Assembly: GCF_032884065.1 (NCBI RefSeq)
Contig: NC_088873.1
Span: forward strand, 35,289,600 to 35,353,599
Length of the DNA: 64,000 nt
Reading direction: 5' to 3'
Source of the DNA: Artemia franciscana
Lineage: Eukaryota > Arthropoda > Branchiopoda > Anostraca > Artemiidae
Shown one piece after another: positions 12,101-24,100 of this stretch (positions are counted from its first letter, which is position 1; each line of letters begins with the position of its first letter). The notes beneath the pieces were generated by a model. It searched no databases. It was not told the DNA's origin and saw only the letters and a list, made by a program, of their open reading frames with translations. Both the position numbers and the translations under genes were made by a program.

Positions 12101-15100
12101 TTTACACTTCAGTTCCATTAGTGCACTGTACGTCTGATTCTCACAATTCTTTAACCGATGTCCCTGAAAGCAAAAAAATTACGTTAGGGGTAAACAGTCG
12201 CTTTCCAGACAAAAATTCTTTTATACTTCTGAGAATGGAGCTTAAAGACTCAAATATCAAATCCTGAATATAAATTAAGCTAGCTCAAATACTTATCTTT
12301 GAAGAAGTTCATCCGGAAATTGATTACTTATCCCAAATTTTAAAAGGTGATTTCCTAGGTTTCCTCACAAATAATTTTGATTCAGGGATGAGAGGATATA
12401 ACTCAAAAAAGTAAGAAAACAGACAAATTACGCGAAAAAAAAAAGAATTTATAGGAGCAATCTTGAAAAGTATCAAAATTTCAGGACAATTGGATAGCCT
12501 TAAAGCCATTTTTAGTCATTTCCCACATTAATTAAATTTAACTAGATACTTTTCATAAGGCAATAAATTAAATTTGATTAATTTAATTTTAATTTCAATT
12601 AAATTTTCATATGGTAATTTTATTGACCTTGATGAGTTAGCAGGTTCTACCATAGATAAACACCATCTTTGCAATACGAAAAGTAACCAAAAATGACGCA
12701 CTGAGTAACATATAGTTTCAGAGTCTGGCCTTTATGCTGGATGGATTTGAAAAAAAAAAAATCATACAAAAAAATCCTTTCAATTACAGTCTAGAATATC
12801 AGGCCATTATTTGTTTAAGCAAGAATATCGTTTTCAAGCACTGAAATGTCCTTTAATTCGTTCATTCATTAGTTCGAGTTTTTTTCATATATTTACGATT
12901 GCCTTCCCTTATCGAAGAAAAATATTCAAAGAGACTAATCGCATTAGGCCTGCACGAGCTCTATTTTTCGACAATTTAAGCAAATTCGAGATCTTTCGTC
13001 CACAAATATCACACCCAATCTTCTACAAAGATTAATACCCTACTCTTCAACCCAGTCAACATTTTCTGTGCTTCATAGAGGGATCGGGTTGTGTCAGGAT
13101 TTTACCAGCATGTGTCAGCCAATCAAATCCATTTACCAGTGAAGGTGCCATTCAAAGAAATTCTTTTTTGAGGCACATTTTTGGTTTATCCTGTATGCAG
13201 CTATGCAAAGGTTACATTGTACTTTAAGGGTATCCGGTATTTTTTTTTTTTTTTTTTTTTTTTAGCCAATTTGTTAATAAATAAAACAATAATTCAACAT
13301 ACCTCATCACATATCAATAAACCAATTTCTGATTGGTGCAGTGCTTTGGCATGCAATCGAAAAGTCTCATAGGAAATAATGAGTATAGGATTTACTGGTC
13401 GTCTACTTTGCATAAAACTATCCAGATTCCTATCAATATCGTCTTTTGAGCCAGAATCAATTACAAGAGGAATAACTCTTCCAAACAGCCACTTCCGTAT
13501 TTCATTGGCCCAGTTCTGAAAAAAAACCCTTAATTAAGGGAAGACTGGAGACAGCTATTGCCTAGACAAGTATTTCATATGAGAAAGGTGGCTCGGGACC
13601 TAGGACATATCCAGGATTTTTTTTTCGGGGTGGGGGGGGGGGGGGCTGGAACCACAAAAATTTTAAAAACACGTCAACATTTGTTTTTTTACGTTTTTAG
13701 GAGAAAGACAAAACTTCCAGGGGTTCAAACGCCGCCCCCCTGGATACGATCTTGCTCTGGATAACCTGTTAAAGAATATGAATTAAAAAAAAACTCAAAA
13801 CTAGATTATTGATCATAGTAAAAACATTGTGATAAACACAACTGTAACTTCCACATTCTCCCTTCTACAGAGCGAAACATATCAACTACTTCAACATTAG
13901 AATTGTCAAGATGTCAGCTGGCCTAAAACCTGAGTAAAACTACTACTACTAACAACTCACTGCAGCAGCGAGTCAAATGAAGCCAACACAGCTACGCACA
14001 CTCCTCTTCCGTCCCAATCTATTCAAAGCCTCTCTCTTTACACTCTCCCAAGAAGTCCCACTTCCCTTAAATCTTTCCTTCGGAATCTTCCCATCCCATT
14101 GGAGGTGATCTGCTTTTTGTTTGGCCCAGGATAGTTGGTCCACAAGGATGATCTTTGGTAATCTGTCATCCCTCATCTGCAGAACATTTTTCTAGCCATC
14201 TTAATTAGAAATAATATACTTGAATTAAAACTGATCATTCAGAAAAGAATAAAAAAGGACTAAATACTAGTTTTAGAATAGTATTAAGAGAAGCGAAGGA
14301 TTGAAGAGGTAACATGAAATTTATTACAAAGGTTTTACGACCACTGAAGTTGAATTAGAACTTTAAAATATAAAAGAATTACCACCACAAATAAAAACAA
14401 AAAACCTGGAAACTCATCTTCATACACAGTACAATGTAAAGGTGTTGTTTTTGAAGAAATTATTAGGTAATTTATGGTAGCACCCTTTGAAACTAGTAGT
14501 AGACAATTTTCCAGTCTGCGGCACCCAACAACAAAATGAAAAGCATTTTTGTCATGCTGCCAAATCTTCACATTTCGTTTGTACCATTTTCTTAAAGATA
14601 CCCAGGAAATTCAGAAGGAGATCCGTGAGATTTGGAAAGAGATTCGTGAGACTTGAAAAGAGATCCATGAGTTTTGGAAAGAGACCCGTGAGGTTTGGAA
14701 AGAGACCCGTGATATTTGGAAAGAGATTCGTGAGATTAGGAAATCAATTCATGAAATATGGAATAAAATCCTTGAGATTTGGAAAGAGATCCATAACATC
14801 CGAAAACAGATTAGAGCTGGTAAAATTCCGTTACCAGACAAAAAAAATTCCTTCATGCTGAAACAATGTGAAAAACCTTAATTACAGTTAACTAAGTGAT
14901 TTGAAAATTTGCTTACATATTTAGAAAGAAATTACCTTACATAATTAGCAAGTAACAATTAGCTGATAACCTGTAACTTAATTGATTTACAAAAATCAAA
15001 ATTAATTTCCTATGAAATTTTGCATTATTAATACAATAATAATTAGGTTTATTGTTATAATACAATTTCATCTATAAAATTACATTTAATAAAATGTTAT

Positions 15101-18100
15101 TTATTATTTAATAATAAATAAAACAGAAATATTTACACAATCCACATTAATTTAATTTATTAATTTAATTATTCAAATTATTAACTAAAATGAATTAATA
15201 ACACAACTAAGTTAATCTTATAAAATTATAATTAATGTATACAATATGAATCGTACATTTTCTTTGTACCTAGCTCGACCGAAAATAAACGTCTGGTTAC
15301 CTGGTAGCGGTTATCAAGGTATCAACTGGTTACTTTCGTCAAGAAAGTTCCTGATTATCTTCTTTCCTGGGAAGAAAATTTACCAAAAAAGCTTCTTTAT
15401 TCGCATCAACACCCTTTAGAATAATTTCCTTAAAAATAGATTCTCATCAGAAAATACATTGTTTTTGCTTGAAACCAATGACTTACAGATGAAATTTAAT
15501 AGATGAGATGTCTGTTTTCAGTTGTTCTTTTTTTCTTTGTAACCATAAAAAAAATTTGCCTTTTTTCAAACTAGAAACAAAAAACTTATTATTTAGACAA
15601 ATCAAGAGATTAAAAATGTTAAAAAAACGGCTAATCGTCAGTAATACATTAACACACCTTTACTAGGCTGCTTGGGGCAACAATAATTGATTTTTCAATT
15701 GTCGGTTTACAGTCCGGGCTCTGCTTCAATAGAGTCCAAACAAGGGTAATACACTGGAGGGTCTTGCCAAGGCCCATTTCATCTGCCATAATACAACCAT
15801 GCATTTCTTCTATGCGCTGTCCTGTTACACAATCGTACATAAATTTGACACCCTAAAATAATATGGTAAGGTAGTTCTCGCAAGGTAAGGGATTATGGTA
15901 AGTTTAAAAACGATGGACAAAAAGCCGCAGAAAATACTACTATTTCATTTCTTTGTATTCTAGAGTAAAAAGTATTATAGAGTTCTAAAATGGTTCAGTC
16001 ACTGACAAGAATTTAAAAACCAATACTGAAAGCGGTGATTGAGGGTATGCATCATATTTAGGTTAACCCTCAACATACTACTAAAACTAAAACGATTTAG
16101 ACAAAATAAAAAATGAGATTTTATAATGAAAGTAAAGAGTGGTATCAGAACTTACGCACTGAAATTATCCTTTAGATTAGAGGTGGGGACTAATACTCCT
16201 TCAAACCCCAGGTAATTAGGTTAAAACTTGACTCTTTTTAATGCTTCAGGAACAATGCTTTAATACGGAGCAATTTGGTCAAAAGATTAATTTTTTTTTA
16301 CAATGCCTCGAGAATGAAAAGGCTTATTTGTTCGCATTTACTACTATTACTGCTAACAACTCAACACAGCAACAAGCTGCCAGAGGCCAACACAGCTACA
16401 CACGCTTTGCTTCCATCCCATTCTAATCAAAGCCTCCCTTTTTCCACCCTCCCCCACTTCTCTGAAATCTTTTTTTAAGACATCTACCCACCCGAACCAC
16501 GGACGAAATGCTTTCCATATAGCCCTCTACAATTGGCCAAAAAGGACAATCCTTGGCAATCTGTCATCTTTCATCCGCAGATCGTGCCTTATTCATCACA
16601 ACCTTTCTCTCAGAATAGCCCTAGAAAGCAGGATTGAACAGCTCTTTTCGTACAGCCTACTGTTTGAAATACGGTCAGTCAGCCAGGTACCCAGAACAAT
16701 CCGTAGGTAATTTCTCCGGAAAACATAGAGCAAATCTTTATCCAGTATTTGGAGCACCCATGCTTCAGAACCATACTTGACCACTGTCATCATTGTAACT
16801 TCCAATATTCTAATCTTGGCTTGTAGACTCCCCTTCCTATTCTTCCAAAATTTGTTCAATTATGAAGAGAACCCTGAACCTTGGCTAATCTACTTTAATA
16901 TCTTCACTGCTCCCATCATCTTTACTAATACTACAAAGGTAAGCTGTCCACCTTATCAATCTTTTCGTTACCCAATGTCACCTTTCATCTTCACTTATTC
17001 CAAGCCTTAGCGACAAAGTCTTCTTAACGTTAATTTTCAAGCCTACTTTAGCACCCTGAACTCGCAAAACCTCTAAAAGTTCATTCATTTTGCTCAAAAT
17101 TTCATGTAGGATGCTTAAATCATCTGCATAATCTAAGTCCTGGAAAGTCTCTCCTCCTCATTTGATTGCGTGTTCTCCCATTCCCTTTCCTGTGCTCCTT
17201 AAGACAAAGTCCATCAAAATGATTTATATAGAAAGGGATAGAACACGACCCAGCTTAACTCCTGATTTTATAAGAAACCAGCTGCTAACATCATTTCCTA
17301 CCTTAACCGCAGCAGTATTATTCTAGTACATAGCGCTAATCACTTTAATGTATTTGTCTGGGATACCATACAAGAACAAGACCTTTGCTAAAGCTCTTCT
17401 GTCAACGGAATCGAACACTTGCTCATAATCTATAAAGCTGAGGACCGAATGTCATTAATAACTCGGGCACTTCTTAATTGTTAACCTAAGAGTGAAAATT
17501 TGGTCGATATGTTCTCTACCCTTTCTAAAACCACACTGTTCTTCTCTTATAATTTTGTCTACAGCATCTCTCAGTCTAAAAAGTATCATATTACTAGGTA
17601 ATTTGCAATATATAGAGACAAGGCTAATGTCTCGATAATTACCACACTCACCCTTATCACCTTTCTTACACAGTGGTTTAATTAGGTTTTTTCTAAGATC
17701 ACTAGGTACTTCTCCTTTTTGAAAAATCATATTCATAATCTTCAGTAGCTTATTTCTAACCTCAGGACATCTACTGTTAACAAAATAAACTCCAGTTCTA
17801 ATGTTCTGAACTGCTATTCGTAAATAACACTTGCAATCCATAATTAGTTATATATTTTGCCTCCTTTCAATAATGGACTAGTCGAGTTTTACCGTTAAGA
17901 GCAACCTCTTACATACAGGATAATACCAGTATGTTTTAAGTTTTAGTGTGGCGCTCTAATTTCATTTGAAATAAAAACTTGATCCTTAATTTAATTTCTA
18001 CAGGGACGGTGGCACTTATGTTTTAATCATAAATAGCTACACAACTGTCTTACTTAAATTATAGTTTACACAATTGAGGAAGATGATAGGGTATGTTCAA

Positions 18101-21100
18101 AAGGCTCATCCACAGTGAAACGTAACTAACACTGAAATTTATCTAAAAATAATAATAATCATAAAAATATAATAATAATAATGATAATAAATATAAGGTT
18201 ACATTTCGAAAAAAGCTAAAGCTGGTGCCAAAGTTCAATTTATTTGACTTTCTTTTTAATTTAGCTAACAGTAACTAGCTTTAAGTCCCTGTCCATAAAA
18301 AAAATAAAGGAATTTAGAATTTGTAAAAGCGAGAAATTGGGAAAAAACTTAAGGGAATATAAGTCTCAGCTTGAATATTTTGACCGGCAATCGGTAAATA
18401 AAGCTGGCACCAAAAAATACTTTCAGTAAAATACAAGCCAAATTTTACCCTAAAGAGCAAACCCCCTACGTCCAGGATTTTTATTTATATTTCTAACAAT
18501 CCTTAAGAACGACAACGTATTGACAGAGCGAATTAAAGTCTTTTTCAATTTTTTGATGCATAGCTCCTTAGTTCCCTGGCAAATCATGAAAAAGAATGTG
18601 ACATGAGTCGTCTTAATCATTACAGCAATCACTGGGACACTCCAAAAAATGAACGAGAAGAGGGGGGGGGGCAAGAGCTTTTCCCCTTTTTAATGAGTAA
18701 AAAGCAAGAGGTGAGGTGTTTGTTTATGTTCGATTTTTTCTATGGAAATGCAAACTAATCAAAATCTAGGAGGGCGTTCGCTCCACCCACCACAATTGTC
18801 AACCTTGGCAGCAATACCGAATGTATTGTTCTACTCGGCAATACACCCAGAGATCAATCTTCCCTGCTGCCGCAAGGTTGGGTAACAGACTAATGTCGAT
18901 TTGATGCTCTATGGGCCAGCAATGCCTCTGGCGGTTCTGTATGTTTTTCCTATACTCTATAAACTTTAATTCAATTTTCTATTTTAAATATATTGTTTCT
19001 CAAATTTGTTTCAATAGAAGTTATTCTTCCTAAACGCATGAAAAAGATTTGGTTAAATTGAGTTTTTTTTTCCCTAAACACATTTTCCTTAGAAATTTTC
19101 GAAAAGAGTATATAATCACGGCTCCACTACGGAGCCCCAGAACATTTCAAACAAAAGAGAAATTCCGAAAAAAATACACTTTCGTCAAAGAAAAAAAGCA
19201 AGCAAACCTCTCTTTGATGGGGCCTTAAGATCTTTGAAAGCATAGGATCCACAACCACATGAACAAGGCGCTCATTCCTGAAAAACAATAGGAAATTTGT
19301 CAAAACCTTATACGAAAAAATGGGAGAATTTCATAGTCTGAGTTAGAATTGCCAACCATTCAAGAACTATTAGTAACTGTTTTGATCCGTCTGGCTTCCA
19401 CGCCCCGTCAAAATTAAAAACATTCATAAACATCAAGGTGATAGTTTCTACTGTCCTTAACTAATTAAGAGGATAGTTTGAATCCGTGTTACATAATTTC
19501 CTGAGAAATAAGACAACATGCATTTATCAAGGACTTTGGACTGATATACCCATAGCCGGCCTTTTACTGTCACATCATTCCTCTCCATCAAGGGATTTTA
19601 CAAAATAAATAACATATTAAACCAGGTAAACAAACTACCAACAGATATCTAAAATAAAATAAAAAATTACTACGATAGCAGAAAGATGTCGTAGAGTCTT
19701 CTATATTGACATATTAATGAGCAACTGCATTTTGAAAATTTCTTTTTATATATTTGTACTTACCCTTATGTTTTACTTGCAACTTGAAATTTTTCTCTCT
19801 TTTTTCTCAGTTGGTTTATACACGTATATTGGGATACTTGTGTTGGCCTTAAGAGACGTATGCTAATCTCTGCCAAACAAAGCACTCAAGTGGCGTTGCT
19901 ACATGTCTAATTAAACAAAATCAAAACATGTCTCTGCTTTATGTCTGATTAAAACGATTTTCTTTGGAAACTTCTTATAAAGAAAAGACTCCTTTGGACA
20001 TCTTTTCAACAAGAATACCAAAAGTGATTTTCCAGAAGAATATAAGCATTTGTTCAGTCATGTTACTTTATGTGTCTACTATAGGCCCATTCCATGAATG
20101 CTGTTCATCAGAATGGTTTCCCCTAACTAGAGAGATAAAACAAGAGTCGAGAAGGTGTAACGTATTGTCTCCGAACTCATGCTGTATCTGAGGCATCTAA
20201 CATAGGACCAGCGCATGAAGAGACTACAGCATTGTAAAGGAAACACATGCAAGAGGCTTATTAATTTTAAAAAATATTATAGTACCCGTCAACACCAACA
20301 GAGAACTTACGATCATATTGCTTCAGAAATACATTTTACAGAACAGCTGACGAAAAAAGTATGGGTAATTTATGAGAATCGGAACTGGCGAACTGCCAAC
20401 AGAAAAGACTATCACCGCCATCTAACTTTCTTGTCATTTTTTTCCATGGTAATAATAAGTCAAAAATAGTGTGGTAAAAAGAGCCTGATATCGGTTTCTG
20501 AGAAACATACGATAAGGAAGTATAAAAAAAAGAAAGAAAAAGCCAAGAGACACCAAATGTTAGATGGCGCGATTTTTATTAGCAATAGCGCTATTTCCCA
20601 CTCTTATAAGTTATCCATATTCTTTGGGCTGACCTATTACAGCTTCTTAAAATAAGAATTGTGTCATAACTGATAATCTTCATAGTTACAATAACCAGTT
20701 TAAGGCCAATGGTTCCAGCCCCCCCCCAAAAAAAAAATGACATATAGGCACTAGTCAAATATTTTCGAGCCATAATGATTTAGCATACAATCCTAAACTA
20801 AACTTGACTACCTTACATACGCTTCATAGAAATATTCACTAGAAACGTAGGCATGATGCCATATTGTTAGAATAAGGATCATGGGGGCATTGATTATTTG
20901 TATAGTTTCAGGACCCTGGGAAACAATCCACCCCGTGTATACAACATTTTACATTTTTCAAATCAAGATCATTCAGCAATAGATCCCTGACATCCAAAGT
21001 AACTCAAATTCCCACAAAGTCACTTACACTCACAGTCAACCAATTAGAATACTTTGTTGACATACCTCCCACTGTGATCTACTTGCTAAATGTCAGCTCT

Positions 21101-24100
21101 ACGCAAGAAACCAAGTGAACCCCACACTGGAAACTGTAAATATAACTCATCCACTTAACTTCTATCCCAAAACCAAGTACTTACAACTCAAACTAGTCTA
21201 AATATAAAAAATCCAATTCAGTTCACTTAGAACAGGCAATTCAGGTGAAACAACCTAAATACTAATGCTGAAAACTTATTTCAGCACCAAGACACCAGAT
21301 GCCAGCATAGCTACGCCCGCTCTTCCTCTGAACTCTAATCTAATCAAATCCTGACTGTTCGCCCCTCCCAAGAAGTTCTTATTTTCTTTAAAATCATTTC
21401 TTATTACCTCTTTCGACCTCAGTTCGGAAAGATCTGCTTTTCGTTTGACCCCAGAAGGACAGCCAAAGAGTACAACATACGGTTAATTATCATCCTTCCT
21501 TCGTGAAATGTGGCTTACCCGTCTAAAATTTTATTTAATCATAGTCCAAGATGATGGGATTGAAACATGACTTTCGTATAGCTCAGTGTTTCAGTAAAAA
21601 AAAGCGCCTAAAATTATCTTTCAACAAGTCCTCTGGAAGATTTACCTGATCTTTTCTTCCAATTTATTTTAGCAACGTGGGCTACAGTATTTCCTCCCAA
21701 AAATAACACTGATGTTAACTTACGGATTCGCTTTCAATTTTTCATGAGCCGAGAGCTCTGGAGGATTATATAGAATTAACGCCCCAGGTTCTTCGGGATC
21801 GTGAAGGGATATCCTCTGGCCTGTTCGACGTATCCCTAAGGATCTGCCATAGCCACTAGGGTTATAATTGGAAATAGGTATTCGAAAGGGCTGGCATAAA
21901 ATAGCCTTAATCAGCTTCTCCTGAAAAGAAGATTCAGATTTCACATAATGAAAAAGCAGAGAAAAAAAAAAATAGTCAGCAATGAGAAATAAACAGCCAA
22001 TTATACTTGAAAGAGAAACTAAAATTCAAGAACATTTTTAATTTTATACAAATTTACTCGGTTAAGTTACAATTTTAATAATCTCCAACAGTTTCTTAAT
22101 CATTCGGAGAACAGATGGCTCAGAAATTGTAAAAAGGCCATACATCTCCCTAATCTCCTCTTCCCCCAAATTTTGACTCTAACTATCTGGTCAGCATGCA
22201 TCAAAGGGGGATACGTAAAATAATCTAATTTTGGAGAGCCAAAAACTTAGCTATTTTTTATTTTTCCTACAATAATAAATTTTTAATTTTAATTCTCTTG
22301 TGGGAAATCCTAATTTCCCAGATCCAGCACAACTATGCCCGCCGATTGGCTTGTTTGTTTTTAAAAATGCAAGGATATGAAATTCTTACAAAACAAGGTT
22401 ATTACAGACAATTTTAACTAGCAAAATAAGCTTTTATTTTCCGAATGAAAGTAAAAAGTAACATTTTATATCCGCAGATTTTAACCTAAATAGGAGGCTG
22501 TCCTACCCACAGTTCACGGCAATTTACGTTAAAGTTTGATTAGTGCTCCCCCGAAAGTATTCTATAACACAATAAAAACAAACAAAACCTCTAAATTTAT
22601 AAGGATTCTAGAAAGTATTTTCGAATAAAATAAACATACACAAATGAAAGCCTCTAAAATTCATAAAAATTTCCCGAAACTATTTTAGAATATAACAAAA
22701 ACGTACATCTAAAAACCTCTAAAATTAACAGAAAATTTGAGAAAGTAATTTAGAATACAAAAAAATATACATCTGAATGCCTCTAAAATTTACAAATATT
22801 TTTAGAAAGTATTTTAGAATACAATAATAACACAACTAAAAATCTCTGAAATAGAAAAATTTTAAATATTATAGATTATTAATAAAAACATACATCTGAA
22901 AAACCTCTAAAATCTACAGAAATTTTAGAAAGTATTTTGGAATAAAGAAAAAACATGCCTATGAAAACCTCTAAAATGTATAAAAATTTCACTATTTAGG
23001 CCAAATACCTACCAACACCTCTGGAAAGTTTGGTAAATAAAGAAGATACAAATATTGTCACAACAGTCATATTACAGTTATACGAAAGCCTTTCATTGTG
23101 TCAAAAAACAATATAAAACAATACTTTAGCTTGAAAATTAGAGGTTGAGGGAGTTGTAGAACCCCAATACAGGTTAATTTCCGCTCGTTCAAAGATTCAG
23201 CATTGCTCCTTACTTCGATCATTAAAATATCTTGTCTTTTTAATTAATTTTGGTTCATTATAATACCATGTACATAGTTATCTGACAAATTAGAGAGGCT
23301 TCACCCCCCCCCCCTCTACTCTTTTTGTTGATGGTTCATTTCTGCACATCAATGTCTATTCAAATACATTCATTTTGAAATAAAATGGAATTTTACCAAA
23401 TCTAACTGAGAGTACCAGTCTCATGAAGCCCCATTCGTTATCTAAAGTTGAATAATTATTATCATAAGGCCAATTTAACCAAAAACTATCGTTTTATGTT
23501 AAGAAAGTACCACTTTCATAATGTCTGATGAGCCGTTGCCACCTCAACATCCCTTTTGAAAGTTTTACATATACATAATTCAAAATTAGGCGAAAAAATC
23601 CTTTCATATTGACCGGAAGAGTCTTTCACGGAGGTTTTGGATATTTAAGACTAAAAACTTATTTTCTGTGGATTTTGGCAGCCCTCCTCTTCTTCAAAAA
23701 AAAGGCACATTGACGTTCCTTCTAATGAGAAAAAAGGATGAAAAATGATACTAAAGAGACTATTTAATTTTAAGAAAACTTAAAAAAAGAGTAATCTTTC
23801 AAGAGATAAATAATCAACTTAGTTTAAATTCTACAAGAATACTTGATTTTGTGTTCTTAGTTCATTTGCCTTCTTTTTAAAATACGAGGTTAACTCCCTT
23901 ATTGATTATAATAAAATAATGAATAAAATCACAAGAAATTTAATAGGCTATTATAGGTCAGTATGACTTTGAATTGTTGATTCTTAATTGATTCTGATTC
24001 GTTGATTCTTGATTGTTAATTAAAATCAAGTAGTTTTTGGCATCAAGCCATGGCTAATTGCAGAAAAAGCCAAGACAGATAGTCTGAGTGAATGATAGGC

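Noticed and set aside
13600..13770. Possible exon with G-run and T-P-P-P-W-I-R-S-C
   Set aside because: Low-complexity Gly/Pro frame over homopolymer runs, repeated in style at 32.9-33.2 kb; more like repeat debris.
22550..22995. CRISPR-like array
   Set aside because: Repeats are contiguous 64-bp units without unique spacers, in a eukaryotic intron.
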